DNA of 64,000 nt from JBGPQJ01 sp963829485 (GTDB taxonomy: Bacteria > Chloroflexota > Anaerolineae > Anaerolineales > Villigracilaceae): the NCBI GenBank assembly GCA_963829485.1, contig CAWHIK010000001.1, positions 62,001 to 126,000 of the forward strand, written 5' to 3'. The notes under the pieces are model-generated. The model had not been told where the DNA came from and did not search any database. It worked only from the letters and a program-made list of their open reading frames with translations. The position numbers and the translations under genes are program-made. This document shows, piece by piece, positions 1 through 10,679 of the stretch. The first letter of the stretch is position 1. Each line of letters opens with the position of its first letter.

Positions 1-1
1 C

Positions 2-520
2 ATCGGCGGTGACCGCTGGATCGACCTGTCTCAAACGAAAGTGGTGGGTGTCCTGGTAATGGATATGATCGGACACAACCGCGACAATGCGCGTAACATT
101 TTCCAGATCTCGCCGGGCAGGAGTGATACATCCCTGCGGCTGGCATACGAAGCTCATCTTGCCAATGAACTATGGAATGCAAAGACAACCGAATGGAACT
201 CTCAAGCAGAGCGCAAGGGGCTGAGTCACAGCCTGCGTACCGCTAACCCGGATAAGGTTCCAGCCGTGGCGCGTCATCCGCAGCTGGACGGCGAGGTACG
301 CACCTTTGACAATCCGCAGAGTTCGATATTCAACACAGATGTGCAGATCTTCTCGGATATCGGTGCACCGTGCATCCTGATGATGGAAGATTATGATATC
401 AGCCGAACGGGTTATCATGATTTGCACGACACCGTGGAAAATATTGACTTGGATTATGCCTCAGCGTTATCGGCCATCTGCATCGAGACAATCGCCAGGG
501 CGGCGATTGTCAAGGAGTAA
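2..520 (+). CDS. M28-type zinc metallopeptidase, C-terminal part
   Basis: The reading frame is open from the window edge, so the gene is cut at its 5' end. The visible 172 residues resemble the end of M28 (aminopeptidase Y/S type) exopeptidases, which remove N-terminal amino acids with two zinc ions. Supporting features are an early VLVMDMIGH stretch (typical strand plus metal-region segment) and, near the end, SDIGAPCILMMEDYD followed by YHDLHDTVENID, where the His of the H-D-T-x-E-N motif is the usual last zinc ligand. The N-terminal catalytic half and any signal peptide lie outside the window. The family call rests on these motifs alone. Confidence 0.75.
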   Translation: MGGDRWIDLSQTKVVGVLVMDMIGHNRDNARNIFQISPGRSDTSLRLAYEAHLANELWNAKTTEWNSQAERKGLSHSLRTANPDKVPAVARHPQLDGEVRTFDNPQSSIFNTDVQIFSDIGAPCILMMEDYDISRTGYHDLHDTVENIDLDYASALSAICIETIARAAIVKE

Positions 521-880
521 GCGACTCCCAAATGGTCCGGGTGTTATTCGTTCAGTGAAACGCCGGTCATCGAGATCACCGCGCCCTGGCTGATGCTGAA
601 GAGTTCTTCACTGTGACAGAGGAACGATATATTCAAATCAGTGGTGTAAACGACAGCGGCACCCGCTGAAAAGATTTTCAGCCTGTCGGTCCCAAGGCAA
701 TTCCTTACTGCCCTTCGTGAAAAACCGAGGAAGGTGTGACAAAAATACTTTCCATCAGCATTGGTTCGCCAAAGCGCGACCACACGACTGTTCATAAGTA
801 TCTAGTACAGGCGTGTGATCACTGGCAAGGGCACCGACGGCGAGTTCGCCGGCGAGGTGCAGCCGGAAGCGGGAAAAGAA
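521..880. other. Intergenic stretch, nothing recognised
   Basis: About 360 bases without a convincing gene. The short open frames here have no recognisable motif and no good ribosome binding site. No hairpin with a T-run was seen. Confidence 0.5.
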
Positions 881-1411
881 ATGACAAAACAAACCCGAAA
901 AGCTCAGCTTCTGAAAGATATTTATACTGAACGAAGACGATTGGAAAACAATCTAGCCGTCCTGAATGCAGAAGATATGATCCGCCCTGGAGTTACAGGA
1001 ATATGGTCGGTAAAAGATATCGTTGCACACCTGGCTGCGTGGGAAAAATTATTCCTCGACTGGTATTTCGCAGGGATACAAGGCCGCTCACCATCCATAA
1101 CGCCGGTAGGCATGGGACATAAAGCCATGAATGCCCTCAACCAACACATCTACGAGGAGAATAAAGGGCGTAACCTTGATGATATTCTGGGCGAATTTCA
1201 ATCATCCTTTCAGGAAATCGCAACCGTCATTGAAGCAATACCAGAAGAGGATATGTTTGTTCACGGTCGTTTCAGCTGGACTGGCAAGTTGACGCTGGCT
1301 GATTACATTGCAGGCAACACGTGCAGCCATTATGCCTGGGCGAAGTCCCAGATACAAAAATGGTTGAAGCGTAAGGCAAGTGAGAGTGGGACAGAAAATT
1401 CGGCAGGTTGA
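881..1411 (+). CDS. ClbS/DfsB-like four-helix bundle protein
   Basis: A 176-residue soluble protein. Features typical of the ClbS/DfsB (DUF1706) branch of the DinB-like four-helix bundles are the RAQLL/KAQLLKDI-type start, TGIWSVKDIVAHLAAWE in the first third, and a C-terminal region with NTCSHYAWAKSQI. Members are linked to colibactin self-protection or have unknown enzyme roles; the activity here cannot be read from sequence. The frame runs further upstream to 815, but ATG 881 is preferred because a purine-rich GGGAAAAG precedes it and family homology begins there. It stands alone, with no operon partner. Confidence 0.7.
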   Translation: MTKQTRKAQLLKDIYTERRRLENNLAVLNAEDMIRPGVTGIWSVKDIVAHLAAWEKLFLDWYFAGIQGRSPSITPVGMGHKAMNALNQHIYEENKGRNLDDILGEFQSSFQEIATVIEAIPEEDMFVHGRFSWTGKLTLADYIAGNTCSHYAWAKSQIQKWLKRKASESGTENSAG

Positions 1412-1573
1412 TCATCCGAACCAGCCCACTGCCGCGGGCACCGATGAGATGAGCTCATGAATGTGATGGAACAGCGCCAGGTTTCTCCAAGATATAAAAA
1501 CGGTTGTTCATAGCGTTGTCTGTCCTTGTTTTTGGATGAGTGGCTTCATCAGAGATCAACAGAAGATGGCAGC

Positions 1574-2335
1574 ATGAAATCAGTAACACTTGATGAGCTG
1601 AAGCACATCGTTGATACAAATGGCAAACTTGATGGCTGGAATTTTTCTCGTGTCCGCCTTGGGCGGGAACCTGTCTTATGGGATTATGTCGATGTGGTTC
1701 GCCAGTATATAAAACCGGCAGATCGCGTCTTGGATATTGGGACCGGAGGCGGCGAAGTATTCTTTTCCTTGGCCCCATATTTTGGCAAAGGAGTTGGTGT
1801 TGACCAGGACCCAGCTATGATCGAGGCGGCCAACCGCAATCTATCTGCGCTGGCGCTGGACAATATTTCCCTGTTGGTAATGGAAGGGAACAGTTTGAAA
1901 TTTGATGCAGGTGAGTTTGATGTCGTTTTGCTCAGACATTTATCGGTATATGTCAGAGAAATTGTGCGGGTGTTGCGCAAAGGTGGTTACTTCATCACCC
2001 AGATGGTTGGGCAGCGCAGCTCGCTAAACATTCTTGATGCTTTCGGGTGGACCCCGAGCAGTTTCGCACCGGATTGGTGGCAACCGGTTGCCCAATTGGC
2101 CGGCGAATTCCAGCTTTGTGGTTGCCGAATTGTTGCCCAGGCAGAATATGATGTGCCATGCTGGTTTTACGATCTTGAATCGTTCATGTTCTGGCTTATG
2201 TCCGTGCCCTGGCCGGAAGAAATTAAACTTGAAAAACATTGGAAAATTATCAACCGGATTCTGGAGACCTCCCAGACCGAACGCGGAATTGAAACCAATG
2301 AGCATCGAGGTCTGTTGATTGTTCAGAAGCTGTGA
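1574..2335 (+). CDS. Class I SAM-dependent methyltransferase
   Basis: A 253-residue Rossmann-fold methyltransferase. The SAM-binding motif I is VLDIGTGGGEV around residue 56, followed by an acidic GVGVDQDP strand end and a motif-IV-like FDVVLLRHLSVYV, where LRH replaces the more usual D-x-x-H. The chain then has RVLRKGGYFITQMVG, the common post-motif strand. ATG 1574 is chosen over the upstream in-frame start at 1526 because it gives the normal distance to motif I. The substrate is unknown. The gene is monocistronic and unrelated in function to its neighbours. Confidence 0.8.
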   Translation: MKSVTLDELKHIVDTNGKLDGWNFSRVRLGREPVLWDYVDVVRQYIKPADRVLDIGTGGGEVFFSLAPYFGKGVGVDQDPAMIEAANRNLSALALDNISLLVMEGNSLKFDAGEFDVVLLRHLSVYVREIVRVLRKGGYFITQMVGQRSSLNILDAFGWTPSSFAPDWWQPVAQLAGEFQLCGCRIVAQAEYDVPCWFYDLESFMFWLMSVPWPEEIKLEKHWKIINRILETSQTERGIETNEHRGLLIVQKL

Positions 2336-2463
2336 AATGAGGAATCAAAAGGCCACCCAATGTTGGCTTCGGTGAGCGCTCAAAACGCTCGATTGGTTTT
2401 CACGCGCAGGGGAGGCGCAACAGCGGGCATCATAAAAATAATAGTGAGTAGAGGTACTTGAAT

Positions 2464-3165
2464 ATGCCAGATAATACGATTTTCGAGAATCACACCAATT
2501 CAGAAGCGAGGACGTCCGTCTTGATCCAAAAATGGGGCGGGCTTGCCTCCTTCCTGATGGCAGTGACATTTATCGTTCCGTTGTTGATCTATCTTACGGG
2601 GAATTTGCGAGATGCGATGGGGCCTTTTTCCTATAACCTCGCTGATTTCCTGTACGGACCGGTGTGGGCTGCAAGCCTGGTCACAGCATTTATTGCCCTC
2701 CGGGAGCGCATGGGCGACCTCGCTCCGCGCCGCATGAATTTGGCGTTTATAGCCGCTTTAGCCGCGGGAGGTGCGTTTATTCTCGTCGCGTGTATCCGCT
2801 CTGCCAACCGTCATTACCATCTGATTCATCCTGAACTGCATCTGGAGACCTCCACGACGGTTCTCGTGGTGTGGACCACCCTCGTGGCGGGCGTGATCGG
2901 GGCAGCTTGGCACTTCCTGGGGTGGGGATTGGTTTTGGTCGGATCGGCAGGTTGGACATCCCGCCGCCTTCCCCGTATACTGAGCGTGCTGTATTTTGCG
3001 GCAGGGACCGTATCGTTGTTCGTATACCTTCTGCCGGATATCGAGGGGAGCGCTGTAGCGCTGGGCGTGGTGGTGTGTGTCTGGCAGGGAATCCTGCTGT
3101 GGAAAACCGGGACTGGACAAACACAAATGTCTGGGACAAACGCAAGCCAGCCTGATCAAGCTTGA
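2464..3165 (+). CDS. Polytopic membrane protein of unknown function
   Basis: About 233 residues with six or seven hydrophobic segments: near residues 27-47, 62-80, 91-110, 130-155, 165-185 and 190-212. The first follows a soluble N-terminus of about 25 residues. The pattern is like DUF4386-type small integral membrane proteins, but no diagnostic residues were identified. ATG 2464 is chosen over TTG 2458 because GAGG at about 2451 is better spaced. There is no operon partner. Function not assigned. Confidence 0.6.
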   Translation: MPDNTIFENHTNSEARTSVLIQKWGGLASFLMAVTFIVPLLIYLTGNLRDAMGPFSYNLADFLYGPVWAASLVTAFIALRERMGDLAPRRMNLAFIAALAAGGAFILVACIRSANRHYHLIHPELHLETSTTVLVVWTTLVAGVIGAAWHFLGWGLVLVGSAGWTSRRLPRILSVLYFAAGTVSLFVYLLPDIEGSAVALGVVVCVWQGILLWKTGTGQTQMSGTNASQPDQA

Positions 3166-3523
3166 GCCTGGCGCTTCCGAGTGGGGAAGTTTCCCCGCTT
3201 TGCCTGTGGCTCGGCGCCGTGATCAGAAAACGCGGGATTCCGACCCCATGGACCCGAGGCTTTGACGATATCATCCACTCCTACCTTATCGACAGGAGGC
3301 GCTTCTCCATTCGCAATGTGCTCAGCCGGTTCGAGAAGCAGGCGAGGCTCGTCCATGCCCACTTGCCCGCGTAGCACAGTCGGTGGGCAGCATCCAATAA
3401 GGATGTGGCGATAATTACCCACTATAATTACAGTTGTAGCTACCAGGAAATTCGAGAATAAACCGAAAGAAAATGCAGATAAAGGAACCCATCGGGACCA
3501 ATCCATACACGGAGGAAGAGACC
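3166..3523. other. Intergenic stretch with a short GC hairpin
   Basis: About 360 bases. A small perfect hairpin (GGGGAA-GT-TTCCCC) lies near 3184-3197, 20 bases after the membrane protein gene, but lacks a T-run. The frame through 3216-3374 carries a GAVIRKRGIPTP string that recalls ketopantoate reductase C-termini; it is too short and isolated to call. Confidence 0.4.
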
Positions 3524-3838
3524 TTGGAAAACAAATTTGAGAATGTCACGATAGTAAAGAAGGCAAATGTCTATTTCGACGGGAAGGTCACCAGCCGTAA
3601 TGTCCTTTTTGCAGATGGTACGCGCAAGACATTGGGCTTCATGATGCCGGGGGAATACGAATTCAACACCGGTTCGCGCGAGGTCATGGAAATGCTTGAC
3701 GGTGAAATGGACGTGCTCCTTCCAGGGCAAAAGGACTGGCAGACTTTCAGACCCGGCCAATCCTTTGAAGTACCGGCGAACTCATCCTTTAAGCTGAAAC
3801 TCAAAGGTACTGTGGATTATTGTTGTTCATACAGCTAA
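3524..3838 (+). CDS. ppnP: Pyrimidine/purine nucleoside phosphorylase PpnP
   Basis: A 104-residue single-cupin protein of the PpnP (YaiE, DUF1255) family, which phosphorolyses several nucleosides to base and ribose 1-phosphate. It shows the family layout: KANVYFDGKVTSRNV at the start, GFMMPGEYEFNTGSREVMEML in the core, then a VLLPGQKDWQ strand and GQSFEVPANSSF. Length matches the usual 93-105 residues. TTG 3524 is the preferred start because GGAGGAAGAG sits five bases before it; the in-frame ATG 3473 would add 17 residues absent from relatives and has a poor binding site. It is a single gene. Confidence 0.85.
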   Translation: MENKFENVTIVKKANVYFDGKVTSRNVLFADGTRKTLGFMMPGEYEFNTGSREVMEMLDGEMDVLLPGQKDWQTFRPGQSFEVPANSSFKLKLKGTVDYCCSYS

Positions 3839-4325
3839 GAAACTCAATGCTCTCGGGGAGGGGGTTGGAATCCAAGAAAGCGATTGAGAAGTCAGTGCAT
3901 TAGGCCATGGGGTTGCGATGCAATTTTGTCCTCACGGCTGGTGACATTCAATTTATCTCAAAGATGTCGGTTGCTGCCGAGGGATTTGAAGGGCAGCCGT
4001 CCGGGCTCTAAATGTATAGACTTATGAAAGAGCATGGTATCCAGAAGTATTCAAATGAATGAGCAATGCACCCAACATGGGCCGCAACGGATGGCTTCCA
4101 CGCAACCCTCCTTTTTTCGAGTAATTTCTTCCGGTTTTCCCCACTTTAACGCCATTTTGCCCGACAACGACCCATTCGGGTTAATTTGGACATTGTGTAT
4201 AAAGTAACATATGACAGAGGGATTTGTGACAGTCGGCAGTAGTAGGAAGGGTATGATTGTGTTATTTCTGATGATATTACTCAAATATAACGAACAGGGA
4301 ATCTTATGGCTGCATTGTCCACCAG
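3839..4325. other. Long non-coding stretch upstream of the nuo genes
   Basis: About 490 bases between ppnP and the respiratory genes. No reading frame here has protein-like composition. AT content rises towards 4200-4300, as expected for a promoter region, but no clear -35/-10 pair was identified. Confidence 0.4.
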
Positions 4326-4397
4326 GGCTGCCTGGTGGCGGACCTGGTCGCCATCATTGGTTCGGTGGATATTGTGCTGGGAGATGTTGACCGATGA
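4326..4397 (+). pseudogene. 3' remnant of nuoD (complex I 49-kDa subunit)
   Basis: In the frame ending at TGA 4395-4397 the last 20 residues read VADLVAIIGSVDIVLGDVDR, which is the conserved C-terminus of NuoD. The stop overlaps the nuoE start as ATGA, the translational coupling expected between nuoD and nuoE. Homology ends about 25 codons upstream, where unrelated AT-rich DNA begins. Only the tail of the gene remains here, through deletion, rearrangement or a misjoined assembly. Confidence 0.6.
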
Positions 4398-4899
4398 GCA
4401 TCGCTGAAAAATACCCTCGGGAAATCGAAGCCGTCTACGCCAAGTACCCCGCCGAAAATAAGCGCTCGGCGGTCATGCCGCTGCTCTACCTTGCCCAGCG
4501 CGATGAAGGTTACATCACCAAGGAAGCGATGACAGACATCGCTGCCCTGCTGGACCTGGACGTGACCGAGGTCGCTTCGATCGTGGGTTTCTACACCCTG
4601 TACCATGACGAGAAAGCAGGAAAGTACCGCATGCAGGTCTGCACTGACCTGCCCTGCGCCCTGCGCGGCGCGGACAAGTTCCTCGAGTCGCTGTGCGGGA
4701 ACCTGGGTATCAAGGTCGGCGAGACCACGCCCGACGGGCTGGTGACGCTTGAGGCGGTGATGTGCCTGGCGGGCTGCGACAAGGCGCCCATGTTCCAAAT
4801 TCAAGACCGTGACAAGGTGACCTACCACGAGAACATGACCGTGGATAAGACCATGGAACTCATCGAGGCCCTCAAAAAGGGGAATGGGGAGGTGAAGTA

Positions 4900-4900
<1 letters not shown>
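4394..4900 (+). CDS. nuoE: NADH-quinone oxidoreductase subunit E (24-kDa type)
   Basis: A 168-residue thioredoxin-like [2Fe-2S] protein of the NADH-input module of complex I and related hydrogenases or formate dehydrogenases. The four cluster ligands are visible as Cys83-x4-Cys88 (CTDLPC) and Cys124-x3-Cys128 (CLAGC). The N-terminal helical domain carries LLYLAQRDEGYI, and ASIVGFYTLYH precedes the ferredoxin fold, as in the family. The start overlaps the stop of a nuoD remnant (ATGA), and its stop overlaps the nuoF start (TAATG), so E and F are translationally coupled. Length is normal. Confidence 0.93.
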
Positions 4901-6165
<1,265 letters not shown>

Positions 6166-6322
6166 TTATCCGGGGTATGCAAAGGTTTATACCAGATGAC
6201 GATCCTGCAGAAGGCTGCACCGGCGACGGCAGTGCTCGAAAGTCTGCCCCTGAAAATGCAGTCGAGGGAATGTTGAAAGATACACACCTACGGGATCAAA
6301 TCTTATTGAGCGAGGCGCAACA

Positions 6323-8422
6323 ATAAGTCTTCAGATTTCCATCGACGGGCGTTCATTATCGGTTGAAAAGGGGAAAACCGTCTTGCTGGCCGCACGCGAG
6401 AACGGGATCGAAATCCCCACGCTGTGTGATTTCCCAGGGCTTCCAAGCCGCGGAAGCTGCCGGATGTGCATTGTTGAGATCCAGGGCCGACCGAACACGC
6501 CAACCGCCTGCACCACCCTGGTCGAGGATGGAATGGTCGTTCAGACCAAGAGCCCGGTGGTGCAGGCGCTTCGCAAAGAGATCTTGAAGTTATTATTGTC
6601 GGAACACCCATCGAGTTGCTTGTTTTGCCCCGAGCATGATCACTGCGAAGATTGCATGGTCACGCTGCGGAAGTCCGGTGTCACCACGGGCTGCCGGTCA
6701 TGCTCTGATGATGGACAGTGCCAGCTTCAGACACTGGTGAAGCAGATCGGCTTGACCGAGGTCGGGTATCCCGTCCGATACCGCATGCTGCCGGTGCACA
6801 AGAACGATCCGTTTTATGACCTCGATTACAACCTGTGCGTTCTCTGCGAACGGTGCGTGAGTGCCTGTAAAGAAAATCATTTTTCAAGCGTACTGTCCAT
6901 GGTCAACCGCGGGACGGATACGATCGTTAGCACAGCCTTTGGTCAGACTCATCTGCTGGCCGGCTGCAGTTTTTGCGGCACCTGCCTGGAGGTTTGCCCG
7001 GTCGGGGCTCTATCGGAAAAGACCCGCAAATGGGATGGCGTACCGGAGCGCGAAGTCTCCACGACCTGCCCCCTGTGCAGCGCCGGGTGTCAGATCAATC
7101 TGCTTGTAAAGAACGGCATGGTCATCGGAAGTCTGCCAAATCATGCCGGCGGCTCCGAGATCCTGTGCGTCAAAGGACGTTTTGGGATCACCGAGCTGGT
7201 CAATCATCCAACGCGGCTGGAACAGCCTCTGGCGATCAGCAAGGAAGGCAGCGTGCCCGTACCATGGGAGCAGGCGGTCGAGGCCGCCGCGGAAAAGATC
7301 TCCGCCTGCGCACCCGGGAAGTATGGGATGGTCATCTCCGCCGATTGCAGCAACGAGACGCTGTACATCGCGCAAAAATTCGTCCGCGAGGTCGGCCGGT
7401 CGAACCAACTGCGAACGTCCTCCACCGCTTTGTATGGAGATGGTTTGCAGGCCATCCAGCGGTTATACGGTTCATCGAGACCGCTCAGTGTTTTGCCCGG
7501 CGCTGATGTCATCCTGTGCCTCGGATTTGACGGGAAGTATGCCCAATCCGTGGTGGACGTCAAGCTCAATCAGGCGAAAAAACGTGGGGCGCAGATCATC
7601 ACGTTCAATGCGGAGGAACACAGCCTGAGCAAGGCTGCGGACGAGTGGCTGCGGCCGGCCCCCAGCGAAGAAGTCAGCCTGCTCGAAGCGCTGCTGGAGG
7701 AAACCCGCGGATCATCGTCTGCCCCCCAGCTGCAACGAGCAGCCCGACTGCTGTCGGAATCGAAGCGGGCGGTCATCCTGCTCGGACCATCCTTCCTGAC
7801 CCATCCGGATAACCGCTCCTTGCTGAAGGCGGTCGAGCAGTTGATCGCGCAAACCCAGGCAGAGCTGGTCATGCTTCCGGACACAGTCAACCTGGCCGGC
7901 GCGTTCCGAACGGGAATCGCCGCGCCCGTGACCGCGGAGGACCTTCAGGGTCTGGATGTCCTGCATCTCGTCGGCGAAACCGTTCCCGCCGACCTGCCGG
8001 CCGGATCCTTTATCCTGTACCAGAACATTTATCCGCCTGCGCGCGGCATCGCGACCGGCTTGATCCTTCCGACAACGGCCTTCACCGAAGAAGACGGCAC
8101 CTTCCTGGACCACGCGGGCAGGATGCTGAGCATTCAAGGCGCTGTACAGGCCCATGGCAGTTCACTTCCCTCCTGGCAGATCCTCTGCCGGATCGCGCAG
8201 AAGCTGGGAGTGGCGGGCTTTGACTTTGAAAACGCAGAACAGATCCGGGCCGAGTTCGAAGCGATGGCCGCTCCGGGCGATGACCTTGCCGGATCGGATG
8301 TCCGCGCAGGCCGGCGTGATGATCATTCGTATATGGGCTTCCCGCTTGGGACGTGGGTGGCAGGTTTTAGACTTTTATATCCGCAGCAGGAAACAGGATC
8401 CTCTTATGGTAAAAATTCTTGA
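6323..8422 (+). CDS. nuoG: NuoG-like iron-sulfur/molybdopterin-fold subunit
   Basis: About 700 residues with the NuoG domain order. First comes a [2Fe-2S] ferredoxin (TLCDF, SCRMC, TACTT). Next is a His-Cys cluster region (CLFCPEHDHCEDC, then CRSCSDDGQC), then two [4Fe-4S] motifs (CVLCERCVSAC and CSFCGTCLEVCPVG). Last is a molybdopterin-oxidoreductase Fe4S4 segment (TCPLCSAGC) and a shortened MopB-like domain. No Cys or Sec active-site ligand with the usual formate dehydrogenase context was seen, so it is probably an electron-transfer subunit rather than a catalytic Mo enzyme. Homology starts at about 6323, but no ATG is present (only ATA 6323, or TTG 6383, which would delete two strands), so the start is uncertain and may hide a base error. 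Confidence 0.8.
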   Translation: MSLQISIDGRSLSVEKGKTVLLAARENGIEIPTLCDFPGLPSRGSCRMCIVEIQGRPNTPTACTTLVEDGMVVQTKSPVVQALRKEILKLLLSEHPSSCLFCPEHDHCEDCMVTLRKSGVTTGCRSCSDDGQCQLQTLVKQIGLTEVGYPVRYRMLPVHKNDPFYDLDYNLCVLCERCVSACKENHFSSVLSMVNRGTDTIVSTAFGQTHLLAGCSFCGTCLEVCPVGALSEKTRKWDGVPEREVSTTCPLCSAGCQINLLVKNGMVIGSLPNHAGGSEILCVKGRFGITELVNHPTRLEQPLAISKEGSVPVPWEQAVEAAAEKISACAPGKYGMVISADCSNETLYIAQKFVREVGRSNQLRTSSTALYGDGLQAIQRLYGSSRPLSVLPGADVILCLGFDGKYAQSVVDVKLNQAKKRGAQIITFNAEEHSLSKAADEWLRPAPSEEVSLLEALLEETRGSSSAPQLQRAARLLSESKRAVILLGPSFLTHPDNRSLLKAVEQLIAQTQAELVMLPDTVNLAGAFRTGIAAPVTAEDLQGLDVLHLVGETVPADLPAGSFILYQNIYPPARGIATGLILPTTAFTEEDGTFLDHAGRMLSIQGAVQAHGSSLPSWQILCRIAQKLGVAGFDFENAEQIRAEFEAMAAPGDDLAGSDVRAGRRDDHSYMGFPLGTWVAGFRLLYPQQETGSSYGKNS

Positions 8423-9237
8423 AAACAAGATGATCGTCCCGAACATTTGCATGATCACGGTATCCGCGCCGGAGATCGCCCGCTCTGTCCGGGCAGGCCA
8501 ATTCGTGATCGTGAGGGCCGATGAGGATGGCGAACGAATCCCGCTGTCGGTTTCAGACTGGGATGTGGACCAAGGGACGATCACGCTCGTTTATGTGATT
8601 GGTCGGGAAAACGACTCAAAGGCTGGCCACTCTCACCCCAAAAGATAACCTGCCCACGGTGGTTGGACCTCTCGGGAACGCGATGGAAATTGACCTGTTT
8701 GGAAAGGTGGCTTGCATTGGCGGGTGCTACGGGCTGGCGAGCATCTATCCGATCGCCAGAGCGCTGAAAGAGAAGGGCAATCGGGTCACGATCATTGTCG
8801 AGGGGCGCAGTTCCAACTTGATGTTCTGGCAGAAGAAGCTCAAATCCGTCAGCGACCAGCTGATCGTCATTACCCGGGATGGTTCCCAGGGCGTGCAAGG
8901 TCATATTGGAAACCTGCAAACCCTCTTTGCCCGTCCTGACATGCTGCCGGACCGCGTCATTGTCAACGGCTGCAATTATTTGATGATGCGCACTGCGGAA
9001 GAAACCCGTCCCTTGAATATCAGGACGATTGTAAGTTTGAACACCCTGATGATCGATGGGACAGGGATGTGCGGCGTGTGCCGCCTGACCGTCAGCTCGT
9101 CCACCAAGTTCGCCTGCGTCGATGGGCCTCATTTTGATGCTCACGAGGTCGATTGGATTGAGTTGGCTCAACGCAGGAAAGCCTATCTGTCCGAGGAGAC
9201 GCAGTTGCTGCGCTCCAGCCTGCCTCAAGAAGGCTAG
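8406..9237 (+). CDS. NfnA/sulfide-dehydrogenase beta-type FAD subunit (frameshifted)
   Basis: A ferredoxin-NADP reductase-type flavoprotein like the small subunit of NADH-dependent ferredoxin:NADP oxidoreductase (NfnA) or sulfide dehydrogenase. The first part (8406 to about 8610) holds RAGQFVIVRADEDGERIPLS, the FAD-binding barrel. The second, in the next frame, holds KVACIGGCYGLASIYPIA (NAD pocket) and the C-terminal [2Fe-2S] motif GTGMCGVCRLTV...KFACVDGPHFDAHEVD. The junction at about 8605-8625 shifts by one base; read as one chain it is about 277 residues, the normal size. It overlaps the NuoG-like gene by 17 bases and precedes its natural partner at 9262. Confidence 0.8.
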
Positions 9238-9261
9238 ATCTAATTTCAGGATAAGTGTTGC

Positions 9262-10668
9262 ATGCCGGAAAATGAGAAACCCAAACCGAAAATCGATCTG
9301 AACCGCCGGGAGATGCCGAAGCAGGAGCATCACGTCCGCAGCCACAACTTCTTCGAAGTTGCCCTGGGCTATACCGCCCAACTGGCGATGGAGGAAGCGC
9401 AGCGCTGCCTGCAATGCAAGAAGCCATTCTGCGTTGCCGATTGTCCTGTGAATATAAAAATCCCTGAATTCATCCACGCGGTTGCGGAGGGTGATTTCGC
9501 CACCGGAGTCCGCATTCTCAAGGAAAGGAATTCACTTCCTTCGATCTGCGGGCGGGTTTGCCCTCAGGAAGAACAGTGCGAGAGTCATTGTGCCCTGTCG
9601 AAGAAAGGCGGGACGATCGCGATAGGACGCCTGGAACGCTTTTTAGGAGATTGGGAGGGGGCGCAGGCTGAGGTAGCGCTTCCGGAGCTGGCTTCTCCAT
9701 CCGGAAAAAAGGTGGCGATCATCGGAGGAGGTCCGGCAGGATTAACTGCCGCGGCCGACCTGATCAAGGCCGGCCATCAAGTGGTCATCTATGAGGCGCT
9801 GCACAAGATGGGCGGCGTCCTCTATTACGGTATCCCGGAATTTCGGCTTCCAAAATCGATCGTGGATCGGGAGGTCGATTATCTGCGCCGCCTGGGTGTC
9901 GAGATGCACACCGATTTTGTGGTCGGCAAGACCCGGTCGCTGGAATCCATTCTGGATGAGTTCGACGCCGTATTTATTGGTACAGGCGCAGGCCTGCCCT
10001 GGTTCATGGAGATGCCCGGGAACAACTTGAATGGCGTTTATTCGGCCAACGAATATCTGACCCGCATCAATTTAATGAAGGGATATTCCTATCCGCGAAA
10101 CGATACACCGATCAAACGCCATAAAAAGGTGGCCGTTCTGGGAGGCGGCAATGTCGCCATGGATTGCGCCCGCACGGCGTTGCGCCTGGGAGCCGAGGCG
10201 ACGATAATCTATCGCCGCTCACGCGCAGAGTTGCCCGCGCGTCTGGAGGAAGTTGAAAACGCAGAAGAGGAAGGCGTTCAGTTCCGTTACCTGACTCTTC
10301 CACTAAAAACCATCGGTGACGATCATTTTAGTGTCACGGCTCTGGAGTGTCAAAAAATGGAATTAGGGGAACCAGACGCCTCCGGCCGGCGCAGCCCGGT
10401 GCCGGTTCCAGGGTCTGAGTTCATCCTGCCCTTCGACTGTGTGATCCATGCCATTGGCAATGGTCCCAACCCATTGATTCCTCGAACAACACCGGGGCTG
10501 ACCATAGGCAAGAAGGGGAACGTCGTCATCGACCTCGACACGGGCAAGACATCCAAAGAGAGAGTTTGGGCCGGCGGCGATATCGCCACCGGCGCGGCTA
10601 CCGTGATCAGCGCCATGGGCGCGGGTAGAAAAGCGGCTTCCTCCATCCATGAGTTTTTAATGTCCTGA
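9262..10668 (+). CDS. NfnB / NADPH-dependent glutamate synthase-like flavoprotein
   Basis: A 468-residue FAD- and NAD(P)-binding oxidoreductase of the GltD/NfnB family. The N-terminal domain has two [4Fe-4S] cysteine sets (CLQCKKPFC..DCPV and CGRVCPQEEQCESHC). The first dinucleotide fold is VAIIGGGPAGLTAA near residue 155 and the second VAVLGGGNVAMDCA near 292. The C-terminal FAD motif is RVWAGGDIATGAATVISAMGAG. Standing next to an NfnA-like subunit, it is more likely the large subunit of an electron-bifurcating transhydrogenase than a glutamate synthase, but the two roles cannot be told apart from sequence. It is 24 bases from the upstream gene and 11 from the ferredoxin. Confidence 0.85.
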   Translation: MPENEKPKPKIDLNRREMPKQEHHVRSHNFFEVALGYTAQLAMEEAQRCLQCKKPFCVADCPVNIKIPEFIHAVAEGDFATGVRILKERNSLPSICGRVCPQEEQCESHCALSKKGGTIAIGRLERFLGDWEGAQAEVALPELASPSGKKVAIIGGGPAGLTAAADLIKAGHQVVIYEALHKMGGVLYYGIPEFRLPKSIVDREVDYLRRLGVEMHTDFVVGKTRSLESILDEFDAVFIGTGAGLPWFMEMPGNNLNGVYSANEYLTRINLMKGYSYPRNDTPIKRHKKVAVLGGGNVAMDCARTALRLGAEATIIYRRSRAELPARLEEVENAEEEGVQFRYLTLPLKTIGDDHFSVTALECQKMELGEPDASGRRSPVPVPGSEFILPFDCVIHAIGNGPNPLIPRTTPGLTIGKKGNVVIDLDTGKTSKERVWAGGDIATGAATVISAMGAGRKAASSIHEFLMS

Positions 10669-10679
10669 GAGGTGTTCCT

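Noticed and set aside
3216..3374. Possible ketopantoate reductase fragment (GAVIRKRGIPTP)
   Set aside because: Only about a dozen residues fit, with no start, no cofactor motif and no continuation in other frames.
4051..4284. Minus-strand open frame in the stretch before nuoE
   Set aside because: Composition is not protein-like and there is no start signal; the stretch is better described as non-coding.
6196..6276. 26-codon open frame between nuoF and the NuoG-like gene
   Set aside because: No binding site, no recognisable motif and no conserved composition; most likely chance.
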